From the NCBI GenBank assembly GCA_903813345.2, contig CAIIXF020000008.1, forward strand, positions 6,644,366-6,708,365: a stretch of DNA of 64,000 nt, written 5' to 3'. Below the pieces are notes generated by a model, which worked only from the letters and a program-made list of their open reading frames with translations, had not been told where the DNA came from and searched no databases. Below, piece by piece: positions 13,401 through 23,712 of this stretch. This DNA is from Owenia fusiformis (taxonomy: Eukaryota > Annelida > Polychaeta > Sabellida > Oweniidae). Position 1 is the stretch's first letter, and every line of letters starts with the position of its first letter. A program made the translations under genes and the position numbers.

Positions 13401-16400
13401 GTTATGCAACCTTGTGGTGCACATGGCTTGCTGATCCGAAACAATCTAAATTTGAAATAATAGCACTGGAGTTTGATCCGTCAACCGCCCTCCATACATA
13501 CACTATTATATTAAACAAGGTAATTTACTCACATTACACGTGTTTGGGATTTACAATCAAGCACTCGCCTGAATTTCCGCATGGGCTTTCGCTTGAAAGA
13601 CCATGGTCTTGGAGTTACAAACTAAAATGTAGGTATTATATAATACTTTGACTACATTTTAATTTTCGATGTGTACAAAATTTAAAGAACCGGTGTGAAA
13701 GAAATTATGGTCCCCTGGGGATTATGGTCCCCTTTCTTAAAGGCCCTTACTGGCCCTGATTGTGGATACGATTATAAGGGAAAGAGTTGTATTTAGGTCA
13801 CCATATAAATCAATGGAAAGTAGGACCATAATTTGATAGGACCTCCTACCCTGTTGTACATTTAAATGGTATGTTTATAAATTAAAGGCAATACACTGTT
13901 GACTCGTATCAAGCATATTATGATAGACGTACAGTATCTACTATACCGTAAATGTATCTTCCTATCCAGGAGTCAAACTCGATTCAACTAGCTGTCGATG
14001 GAAAAGTGAAAACTACAATGTATCAAATCCCAAAACTAGATGCTCCATGTCTTCTCAGTATGGCAGTCAGGAACAAGGACTTGTTCTATCCAGAGACATA
14101 TGATCCATTTAACCGACCCCATGTTCGAGCGTCTTTTTATAAAATCAGGTCAAGCATGAACTTAAGTCTAAACAAAAATGATTTAATGGATTTTGCTTTG
14201 ACTAATAAATATTTGAATGGAATGTTACGTTCTTATACGATTGCTATATTAATTTGAATAAATAAATGTCATTTTAAGAATAATTTTAAGTTCTCTTAAC
14301 TTTATAAGATTCATAAAGCGTTTTGCAGAGGGTATCCTCGTCAAAAATATACACAATGGTACATTTATGGATAAGTATATAATTTCCAATACTTGCTTCT
14401 ATTTTAGTTTGCCACAAGGTAAAGGAACTCATTGCAATTATGGAAAACCTTTCCAAAATACAGGAACAGGAATAACAATTTTTAGCATGGGACTAGGAAC
14501 AAATAAAAATGAGACAGACGTGATACCATTCCAGGAGGTATGACTGCAAGTTGTTTCTGTCTGCTCTGACCAATTGATGCTGACGATATAATATGTATTT
14601 CAAATATCTTGGAAAACAGATTCAATATTTTGTAAAATCAAACTGGTATATATTAAAAAGTAAGTATCCATAACGAAAAATAACATGTTTATTTTAGTCT
14701 ATTAATAACAAGCCACCTAAAATCACTGATAAAACAATCATTTTTCAGGTAGTTGAAACATGTCTTCCATGTAGTTCAGCTTGTGATGCTCTGTTTTGTG
14801 ATGCATCATGTGTCGAGCCAATGAAGATGTACACTATTATTTGGGATGACCTGGATTTGGAAGATAAACAATATGTATCTACAAACAACACTTATGAAAA
14901 TAGAACTGTTGCCGCTACCTACTTTGTACATGTTAAATCTCTAACGGGTACTTAAATCTTATTTGTAGGAACGTTCTCTAAAATTTCATTTGATTACCAC
15001 TTCAAATAAATAAAGTAAACCAATGACCAACAAAAAAATATGCCAATGAACCCTCATATAACATAAAAGCGAGGCGACAAACGAGCAATACAAAAACAGC
15101 AAAAAAGAAACAATTAAGCACACAATCAACCATACAAAAGAGCATTTATAATTTGGCAGTTTGGATTATATAGAAACAACCTGTTAACCACACAAAAATT
15201 TAAACCACAATTCAAAGATATTAAGTAGGCCTTTTCAACTTTATGCATCGTTCTAGAAACTACAAAATCTTCATTTTAGGCTCAGGATTATACACATCAG
15301 CGACATCTAACGGTATTACCATAGACACCAGTGGCCCATTAGTTGATATATTGTACCATGTTGACATATCTGTGTCTGATAAGAACAGGGTGGTTCATCA
15401 AGGTCAAAATCACACAATAGCAGCTAGATGGGATGCATATGATATGGAAAGTCAGGTAAGTATACAGGCAAGAAATATGCAAATTAGTATGATGAAGGAA
15501 GACAAATCATGATTGATATTCACTTTTATTGGTTAACACTTTTTCATAATTTGTGGTGGTATTTGCCATACCATCATGCATGTATAAATAGCATAAAATT
15601 GTAATAAGAGACATTCTAGTAGAATCTACGTGCATCTTTCGTAATCTGTACACAATACAATATCATGTAAGCGAACAAATAAAAAGTATAAAAAATATTA
15701 GTGGTCTCAAGCCGAACTGATATTGTATTTTCTGTTGCCGTTAATTAGTTTTTGAAATAAAGTAGGATCATATATATAAAGGCATCTTGTTGAATTTTGA
15801 TCATTCCTCGTATATATCTTGAACCAGGTCGTCGGGTTTGAATGGGCGATAGGGACCGAACCATTCGCGACGGATATACAGTCATACCGATGGATGGGTA
15901 ATCAGAAACTTGGTAAAAGTGATGATCTCAGTGCGGTCCTCCAGGATGGGCACACTTATTACGTGTCTGTGAGGGTCACGAATCGTGCGGGTGGTCAAAC
16001 AGTTAACTCATCAGTTGGTAAGTCACCTAAATAGCACACCGACTAATTAACATTCATGGATTTGTTCAATACGCAGCTTGTATATCTTCTACCTATTTTA
16101 AAAGGTGTCACGATCGCACTTCCAAAGAACATAACTGCATACGTGGAGGTGAATACGACATGTAGATCAGCCTTTGACTTGCCTAACATTAACCTAACGG
16201 GAACAGGAATTACTGTGTGTAAAGATCAAAATGGTATAGGTATTGAGTGGAAACAAGAAATGTCTAAGCCTGGTGATAATGCAAATAGCTGTAAGTTAAT
16301 GATTATACTTCTTAGAATTTAGATCTTATTTCTAGATGTGAAATCTCTTATCCGTCAACAATATATACGTTTGTTCCACACACAGGATTGATATTGGGAA

Positions 16401-19400
16401 TGACGTATGGTACCATCTATTCATTCGTTCTCAATAAAGCCCCTCTATTGCTTTTTTATGCAAACCCGACCACAAATAGATCATAAGTTACATTCTGATT
16501 TGTGAAATACGTACATTTGTGTTTAGATTTCGTTGCGGGGTCTTCAAAGGCCTATGATGATATCATTTCCAAAGTTGCCATCGCTCCTAAAGAAATGCAA
16601 GGGGAGTTTGAGTTTGGATCACTTAAGGTGCAAGATGGTGAAATTATAATTGAGCCATATGGAAAATTGAATATATCGGATGTCAATGGAGAGTATGATA
16701 CAAACACTTCTGCTCAGAATAGATTCCACATGGAGCCAGGAAGGTACATATTTTACTGCGATGAATAATTTTAATCGCAGATTGAATATGTGTTTGCCAC
16801 GAAATTAGGTCAGCTACACATCAGATTGTTAATTCACCGCACTATCATCTCCAAATACCTAGTCGACATTCAGTTCACATTTGAACTGATGAATATCTTA
16901 TAAGTATCGAGACTAACATTTTTCTAACGTTCCGTTAGACCGTCTATCGTTAGTTATCATGATTGTATTGATGTATATAATATTCCTGCGATGTATCAAT
17001 TAAAGTCCTGTAAAAATTCTGAGTATTCCTGAAAATTGAGACCACTTTCTACATGTCCAAAGAGAGGTCGGGGTCTGATGTTAAAAATCTAGATCATGAT
17101 TGTTTCAGAGCTATTCATGCTAGAATACAGGTTTGCCAACCGGGTGATTTCTGTACAATAGTTGCGACATCGAAACAGTTTATCATGAGATCGTCCGACG
17201 TGATCAAGCCTTCTGACGAGGGTTGTGAGCTCTCTATTGGTTTAGCAGATACAAACGTCCATGTTCACGCATATGGCACGCACCATGATAGGCTTTTGGC
17301 ATGTGGAACATTGAATCAACATGATGTGAAGGAGGAGTATATGTCTGATGGCTCCGTTGAGTTTAAACCATACGTTGTGAACCCAACTAACACAAGGAAT
17401 AAAACGAACAGATATCTGAGAAATAGGTTTGTCTCATGAGCATTTTTTATTTCCATGTACTTGCGTTTTCTGAACTCAGTCCCTAGTAGCCGGGACCAAT
17501 CGCTAATGTAGTCAGTATAATAGGTGCACGGAGTTACATTAAAATAATCAGGCATTTTGAAACCATGAACTGCCACGATTCTATTCATTGTGGAGGTGGA
17601 ACAGGTACTGTATAGGTAACATGTAAGCCTTTGGTGACTCGCCTGATTTGATACGTAAAGGGCAGTAGATTCTATGTGTTGTATCTAGACCGACAACAGT
17701 CTACTGACAACATCAACTTAGATGACCATACTAGAGAACCTGGTTATGGAAATTGTTTGATTGGATAACATATTACTTTGATTTAATTCAGATTGGGAGG
17801 ATGGAGTGGCGTAAGTTTCTTTGTCAATACAGTGAATGGTGATTTAGATGGCTTTCTATCGTTGGATATAACTGCACCTGGCATTGAATTCACGGAAAAC
17901 AGTTTATCCCTCATATTCTGGGACACGGGTAACATATAATTATTTACTATATACATGTATTTATTTTTTTAAACAATAGGTTTATTTCATTGATATATTT
18001 TTCATGGTATAATACACAATCATGCCGCAACTCGCCTTTTGGCATTGTATATATTATGGACTATTTTCTATTTGATGATATAACTCATGCATTATATATT
18101 TCATCTATTATTACTGATAAAATAATACGTTTTGGACGCGGCATAGTAGCTAGATTGCTATCAGAAACCTTGGCTTTGTTTCTTGCAGACCGTGATAATG
18201 AAAGTATTCTGTTCTAGGTATATAATAATATATCTTCATCCATTTAACAGATAATCAAATGTGGAGCAATGTGAACACGAATTGTAATGGAGCTAGAGCT
18301 CTACCGGGTGGACCTGGGATAATCAAATTCCGAATCTGCTCCGATTCTTCCACAACATTGAAGAAGCAGAAACGTAAAACAACGCATTATGGTGGCGAAA
18401 CTCAATTCGCATTAAGTGAAGTTAACGAGCAATTTGTCAATACACCTCCTCAAATAACATCACCTAGCCAAATGAACATCACAGAACACGTTGGTCAGAT
18501 ATACGAGTTTAAGATAACCGCAAAAGATGGAGAGGGAGATCTGTTGGTATTTCTCGTAGATAACACAAGACCAGGTCCTACATTAGGTACCGCTGAAATA
18601 GAGCGAGATGGGACATTTATTTACAAGGGGTTCCTTCACTACTATGGCTCAGATCCTGTACATTTTATTGTTCAGGAGGTGAGGACCGATAGTCAAGTAC
18701 CCTTAAATACAAAGGGAACAATAACTGTGCATATTAAACAAGAGAACGACTACCCATTCACCAGTGTTATCCATGAAGGAATATATAAGGCTCCAGTTGT
18801 ATACAAGGATCCTAAGCCGCATCATGCTGTAGACTTCAATGTAGAGCAGTATGTTAGTTCAGAAAATTATAGACCTTTAAAACTGCTCGTTGTCGCTTAC
18901 GACTATGACATGCAAGACAAATTGCGATTCAGTGGCGAAAATGCGACCAATGGAACAACAAAGTTATCTAGTCCAATCACGAATTTCACATTTAATGCGC
19001 AAAACTGTGGTATGACAGATCAGAATCACAAGGATAGAATTCGAAAGTGGACAAAATTATTTAACGAATTCGATGGAAATATACCGTATCCATGCCTCTT
19101 TCGGAATCTATCTTTACCCATTGATTATATTGGATGGCTATTCCACTTAGTAACCTACACTCCTATAAAGGATTTCTTTGGAGTAGATGGCATTCGGATC
19201 ATTGCCATTGATGAGCAAGGAGCTCTATCTGATCCATTGGACATTAACATTTATGTATTGGAGAACAAATGCAGGAACAATGGAGTATGCAATGGTGAGG
19301 CTGTGAATGATACAGATTGTTCAAGCACGAATAGAAGTAGGGGATTCGAGGGATACAAGTGTGATTGTCAACCAGGTAATATCACGTTGAATTAGAACCA

Positions 19401-21067
19401 TACAACGGGTTGATAAGATATTATTTGAGCACAAATATAAGCATCTGTTATCACAATTATGTGCTACTTTGTTTTGATGACAGAAAGAATTCTAACGAAA
19501 GGCTTAAATCCTATTGTTGTCTTATCGTGCTATAAATATTTTGTAGGCAGCTTAGCGTGTTATTGGTGGCAGTGTCCCATTTTTCTTGTCCTTGTCTCGA
19601 CTCAAAACGCGGCTTGACAAATTGTTTTAAAATTTCCGAGGACGGTTCCAGTCTGCCAGTTTGAAGGTCTAAAATTAATGTTTGGGCATGTCTTGTACTA
19701 GTTTATATAAAGGTGACAATTTTTTGAATTTCAGGTACTATAGTGTTCACCATTTGGTCAATATCATTTGCTATATAAACATTATTCTATTTTTTTGCTC
19801 ATTAGGCTATGAAGGTTTTTATTGTGAACAAGATATTGATGAGTGCCTTTCATCACCATGCCGACCTGGCTTCACCTGTGTAGATATGGTGAATTCTTTC
19901 ACGTGTTACTGTGACCCTCGTTCCCCATGTGCTGGCTACCCGTGGTGGGCCTGGATGATTGTTGGTCTCGGTTCTACTATAGTGATCGTTATATTAGCCG
20001 TAGTCATTTGGAGGTGCAAGAAGGCAAAGGCTAAAAAAACGGTAATATTCGACGCTTATAAAAGTCCAATCTATCATTGCGTTATTCAAATAATGCAACC
20101 ATAATACCAGCTTTTATAAAGATTGTCTTGAACTTTTCCTTTTCTTTTTTATCATTCAATCTATCTTTATTTCCATTTAAAATATGTTTTACAGTACAAA
20201 TCTACATAATTGCGTTAAAATGATGCATTTTAATTTCATGTGAATCTTTACAATATTTGACAATATGATATACCACATTTCATTAAGCCATTCTTTAAAT
20301 GTTTGCAGTCAATGTTTCGTATTTCATATCCAAAAATCAATGTTTTAATATCTGTTAAATCTATTGTGATTTTAAAATGATTAAAAATGTACTCTTAAAA
20401 ATGATTAAAATGTACTCCTTTTCTATTTCAATGATTGTCTAAACGGTGAATTGAAAAGGTATATTCAGCAATCTGGGAAGTAACATTCAACATTGTTTCA
20501 GATTTACATATTGTATTGGAATGTGTTTTTGTATTTCAGCAACCATATCCACACTCCACAGGTAATATTAATAAAGCTTTTGGGATGCCTGTCCATCCCG
20601 ACGCTATACCTATGAGAGCGATGTCGCCGTACAACATTGATTCCAACATATATGGGGCGCGGGAGAATATTAGCATGAGGGAGAATGACGGTATGTGGCC
20701 AAGCAGTGGAGGTGCTTTGAGAACACAAATTGGACACATGCAAACCAGAAGGAACCAAACACAGGCAATGTCTGGAATATGGCCCGATAGAATGAATATG
20801 GCTCAACCGACACACCAGCAACAACTTCTAAGTGGTTTGAAGTTCGACAGATGGCCAGATGAATCAAATCACCGACAACCTCCAATGCGTGGATTTGAAT
20901 ACGATAGAAGGCAAATTCAAATGAACGACATGGCCTATGGAAATCGTGTACCGGGACGTATGGGGATCAATCAACATGGAAGAAGACGAAGCGAGGGTGA
21001 ACCTGAGATGAGACCCGGGATTATGATTGAATCGAACTATTGGACTGACGATAATATTTACTATTGA
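30..21067 (+). CDS. Giant PAN / FN3-like repeat / cadherin-like / EGF single-pass membrane protein (5'-partial, 48 exons)
   Basis: Forty-eight exons can be chained from an acceptor at 29/30 to a TAA at 21065-21067. All 47 introns are GT-AG and reading phase is preserved throughout, giving 10146 coding bases (3381 residues plus stop). The start and any signal peptide lie upstream of the window. Visible order: partial FN3-like repeat, PAN/apple domain, about 15 divergent beta-sandwich repeats, a cadherin-like segment, one EGF, one calcium-binding-type EGF, a transmembrane helix and a tail of about 190 residues. The repeats are marked by alternating signatures: VDxTPPxxGxxxDG, then W..F.DPESGI..Y..AVG. 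This architecture implies a type I cell-surface adhesion or recognition protein. I do not recognise a named orthologue, and individual exon edges could be off by a few bases. The neighbouring genes give no functional hint. Confidence 0.85.
478..643. mobile_element. MITE-like element with GGC(G/C)TAGCCAG-type ends, copy 1 (intronic)
   Basis: The ends are imperfect inverted repeats (GGCCCATAGCCAGGATTT at the left, CCTGGCTACGGGCC at the right), with internal G-rich and C-rich runs. It sits in intron 1 of the giant receptor. Related copies occur at about 46904-47131, 49391-49603 and 55606-55803. No transposase is present, so this is a non-autonomous element. Confidence 0.6.
1889..4547 (+). CDS. 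Giant receptor, exons 5-11: FN3-like repeats
   Basis: Exons are 1889-2060, 2785-2897, 3006-3176, 3334-3514, 3808-3974, 4064-4237 and 4344-4547. They encode two complete repeats. The diagnostic motifs are [20 protein letters not shown] (exon 7), [11 protein letters not shown] (exon 8), [14 protein letters not shown] and [13 protein letters not shown] (exon 10). Each repeat pairs a strand ending in TPP with a Trp-containing strand followed by an Asp-Pro-Glu-Ser-Gly-type turn. That looks like tandem beta-sandwich (FN3/Ig-like) folds. Several sequons (for example NST in exon 11) suggest N-glycosylation outside the cell. Confidence 0.75.
4677..8489 (+). CDS. Giant receptor, exons 12-22: FN3-like repeats
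   Basis: Exons are 4677-5104, 5218-5339, 5502-5667, 5837-5996, 6100-6265, 6441-6571, 6678-6937, 7094-7378, 7488-7734, 7876-8088 and 8396-8489. Repeat signatures recur: [20 protein letters not shown] and VDLTAPDV (exon 12), [11 protein letters not shown] (13), VDPTPPR (14), [19 protein letters not shown] (15), WAVGTGHG and VDITPPE (18), [11 protein letters not shown] (19), [15 protein letters not shown] (20), VDRTPPVAG (21). Exon 12 is unusual: it fuses what elsewhere takes three exons, and it contains a histidine-rich stretch near 4930-4965. Confidence 0.75.
8598..13519 (+). CDS. Giant receptor, exons 23-36: divergent FN3-like repeats
   Basis: Exons are 8598-8715, 8855-9000, 9128-9264, 9478-9747, 9841-10138, 10677-10806, 10905-11156, 11264-11476, 11578-11752, 11968-12113, 12356-12469, 12705-12822, 13090-13233 and 13380-13519. 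Motifs include [51 protein letters not shown] and [14 protein letters not shown]. Exon 33 (12356-12469) was set at the acceptor that gives [18 protein letters not shown] in phase; the other frame hits a stop. Its 5' edge is duplicated upstream as a decayed copy. The later repeats have lost the DPESGI turn and are more diverged than exons 7-21. Confidence 0.7.
10113..10250 (+). repeat. Local tandem duplication across the exon 27 donor
   Basis: A unit of about 57 bases starting GTGAAACAAGG and ending near ATGTTTACGCACAATCAT is present two to three times. The first copy spans the end of exon 27 and its donor (10138/10139). The later copies lie in the intron and have lost a clear GTATGT donor. 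Confidence 0.7.
12210..12395 (+). repeat. Tandem duplication of the exon 33 acceptor region
   Basis: About 60 bases covering the acceptor (TTATTAAATGCAG) and the exon start (AGTAAGAATGGAGTTCT) occur twice, about 120 bases apart. The downstream copy is the functional-looking exon. The upstream copy lacks a base pair of the CTCGAG segment and then reads into TAA, so it is a decayed pseudo-exon edge. Confidence 0.75.
13970..17928 (+). CDS. Giant receptor, exons 37-45: C-terminal ectodomain repeats
   Basis: Exons are 13970-14148, 14408-14537, 14749-14947, 15280-15455, 15828-16017, 16105-16290, 16527-16743, 17109-17426 and 17792-17928. Exon 39 carries six closely spaced cysteines ([17 protein letters not shown]), a local disulphide-rich knot. 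Exons 40-41 hold the last clear repeat ([29 protein letters not shown]). Exons 42-45 form a region I cannot assign, with many Gly and Asp residues and paired cysteines. The donor of exon 37 (GTCAAG) is weak, so that edge is the least certain. Confidence 0.7.
18251..19375 (+). CDS. Giant receptor, exon 46: cadherin-like segment and first EGF
   Basis: This single 1125-base exon is far longer than the others. It begins with a linker containing a basic run (KKQKRK near 18361-18380). A cadherin-like segment follows (TPPQITSP, then [17 protein letters not shown] and [13 protein letters not shown]), which resembles extracellular cadherin/VCBS-type beta sandwiches that bind calcium. Its end starts an EGF module (CRNNGVCNG through YKCDCQPG) that is completed in the next exon. 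The acceptor at 18250 joins exon 45 in phase 1. Confidence 0.75.
19806..20041 (+). CDS. Giant receptor, exon 47: calcium-binding-type EGF and transmembrane helix
   Basis: The exon completes one EGF (YEGFYCEQ) and encodes a second with the DIDEC start typical of calcium-binding EGF modules ([22 protein letters not shown]). About 20 hydrophobic residues follow at roughly 19943-20011 ([20 protein letters not shown]). A stop-transfer cluster RCKKAKAKK comes next. The order extracellular EGF, helix, basic residues fixes the topology as type I, with the C terminus in the cytoplasm. Confidence 0.88.
20540..21067 (+). CDS. Giant receptor, exon 48: cytoplasmic tail and stop
   Basis: The terminal exon encodes 175 residues rich in Met, Gln, Arg, Asn and Pro, with no globular domain I can recognise. 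Short repeated flavours ([24 protein letters not shown]) suggest a disordered tail. It ends in two tyrosines (DDNIYY) just before TAA. The tyrosines could be phosphorylation or docking sites, but that is inference. No canonical AATAAA lies close after the stop; AT-rich stretches near 21545 could supply a poly(A) signal. Confidence 0.8.
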   Translation, partial: QPYPHSTGNINKAFGMPVHPDAIPMRAMSPYNIDSNIYGARENISMRENDGMWPSSGGALRTQIGHMQTRRNQTQAMSGIWPDRMNMAQPTHQQQLLSGLKFDRWPDESNHRQPPMRGFEYDRRQIQMNDMAYGNRVPGRMGINQHGRRRSEGEPEMRPGIMIESNYWTDDNIYY

Positions 21068-23690
21068 AAACACTGCTTATGACCATAAGACACAATAGCT
21101 GTTACTTACACAATCAATATAATTTGATATAAACCTTTATTTCTGGAAATATCAATACTTAAAATATTCCCACCTACATGTACAAAGCAGTATGACAAAT
21201 TACGAACTTAAAGGACTTAAACCCTTTTCAGATTCAAAATGCAATTTGTTCTCTACATGAATGCTTTTTCAATGATTACAAAAAGAAGGCTTAAGTGCAT
21301 CATAGGCAAGCCTTGTCATCTTTTGATTCACGCCCCTACAATTGCTTCAATTAATTGCGGTAATTACGAGTCGACTATATTTATATTATTATTATTTAAC
21401 AAAAAGTATAATGCTTTAACCTTGCTAATCATTATTTTGCCGAACACACCATTGATACGAGTTTTTTCATTCATGCCTTCTACAAATACGTATTTAATCT
21501 AAATGCTTTAGCAAACATAACTTTACATCTGAACTACTGATATAAATAATGAAAATAATAAAACCAATTATAAAACGCAGGCCATGGTTTGTTTAATATT
21601 TGGATATAGACTTACAAGTGACACCATCTGGCGCCATACACTTTTTTATACGTGTATTCACCATTTTCATTATTTATGGTATTTTATAATTGTATACGTT
21701 GATAATTCTACGAACCTATCTCAAAGCTATATAGAAGAAGTTATTTGATCTATATTCAGAATGAGGCTTTGACCTCTCAAAGAAAAACAGGAGGAATTCC
21801 TATACACTTTTTGATGATGTCATATAGGTAAGTACACAGTTCGTAAAGTAGTGGGATTCAAAACATATTCACTTCAAAATGAAAAATCTCCGATTTCTCC
21901 AGGGAATATGTATGCAAAATATGGTGATTTAACTCTTAAAAGTGAAGAAATGAGGGTAATAAATATACAGACTTCGAACTTTTGTTGCCATGGCTGCTAT
22001 ATAGTAAATGAACAATTCAGATACGATCCACTTGGTCCATCAGGATAAAGGTTAGTACATATTCGAAAAGTGGTGGTTGATTACAGGGAAAGTAACCTAT
22101 AATATTAGGGTTATACTAAGACCCGGCCTGTTTGTATCTTTATGAAATCAATATGTCCATTGCATGCAAAAAGAGTTCGTATTTCGTACAGATTTGTCTT
22201 TTATAGTGAGCTTAAGAATAATTAAATTGATATCTTTAATCGATTGTGGATCCCCAAATGAAAATAATTGTCAGTCGTTATCCCTTTTCAAGTTGAAAAT
22301 TGAATTGAGATCACATCGCAAAAAGAGGAGTAATTTTATTCAATTTGGCTTTTTGGTACATTGAATGAAAAGGGTGCAGTCATCATTGGTTTTAAGTTCC
22401 CTTCCAATATTGCATTTGGCCCCGTACACTGACTTTCGCGATGTTTATAACTTGGTCCCAAGTTAATTTTAGCCCACTTTGCAAAAGGAATGATTACTCG
22501 CCCAAGCGTTACCCAATATCAACGAATGATATACCATTGTAAAGAGGAGACACGTGACTTTTTGGTACATTGAATGAAATCAATACGGCTATCACTGGTT
22601 TTGTGCTTTTCTGAGATAACAATCTGTTGCGCTTTTTTGATACGCACTGTATCGACTCCTTTTAAGAGTACTTGTTCTTCTTTGTGTATTGTACCTCCTT
22701 GCAGTTGTTTTATAGCCAAGAAGTCTCTGTAATCAAGCAGCTATCCGTTTTATATCTACTGTATGCAACAGGACGACTAGTCGTGATAGATCAATTGATA
22801 CCTAAGGCAATGGTAGAATTGATATTATAGCCATTATCAAATGATTTACTGTAAAGGTATATATCTCTATGCTCAGTTCAAATAATGGACACCTACATTT
22901 TTACAAAATCAAAAGATCTTCGGACCATAAAACACGGATTAAAAAAATATGCATATAGCATCAGTGTCATTAAATTTTAAATTAACCAAACTTAAACGCA
23001 TGGAATTATAACTCTTAATTTTACAAAATATGTAAACCTTTAAGTCATGTTTTAGAGACACACGGGGATGGTCTTCATTGAACTTCAAGCAGAGGCTGGG
23101 GAATAACGTCACTAAGAGAGAATATTGATTGATAATAAGGTACAGTATGTTATTCATTATATCAAAACAACAATTTTGAACAAAAAAGTAAATGGTCCAT
23201 TGATATCTTGATAAAACAGTACATATACGATGTAAAGAAGAAAACTGCCGCTCTCAGGATTATACTAAATTTCTCTATGACCGGAAATAATGGCATAATG
23301 TAAGATGTAAACGCAGAAATTATTAAAAAAAACATTAAAAAACAATATAACCTTATTTTATTGAAAGGAGCTCATTTTCAGTGAATTAATATATACGGTT
23401 TGATGACAGCTTCCAACAATCTCCGCAGAGCATTAACTCACTTGAGTTTGACGACCAAGAAAAGGAATATTCAACGATTCGAAAACCTGAATAGTTGTAA
23501 ACCAGAATGGATTTCTGTTTCCAAAACATATCAGATCAATTGATACGTTGGTCAAAAATTGCTAAAGAGTAAAAATGACAACATTTGAAAAATAGTTTCA
23601 AAATCGTTCATGTTTTATTTAAGAAACCTAAAATGTGCTAGAAAAAATAATTACTCTTGAGTTTGCCTGATATATATGCTACGTAAATAC
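21068..23690. other. Intergenic region between the giant receptor and the first chitin-binding gene
   Basis: I see no coding exon here. The region should contain the receptor 3' UTR and the promoter and leader of the next gene. A partial direct repeat (the phrase TTTTTGGTACATTGAATGAA at about 22348-22367 and again near 22558-22577) is the only structure noticed. Short open frames show no domain. Confidence 0.5.
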
Positions 23691-23697
23691 TTTTCAG

Positions 23698-23712
23698 ATA
23701 ATCTGATCCAAC
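23698..23712 (+). other. Short 5' UTR piece behind an acceptor, paralogue 1
   Basis: A pyrimidine-rich acceptor (ACTTTTCAG ending at 23697) lies 15 bases before the ATG. Paralogue 2 has the same arrangement: an acceptor ending at 31895, 14 bases before its ATG. Both genes therefore probably have an upstream non-coding first exon, which I could not place. Confidence 0.5.

Noticed and set aside
17316-17588. Minus-strand open frame of 90 codons
   Set aside because: It is the antisense shadow of receptor exon 44 and its intron.
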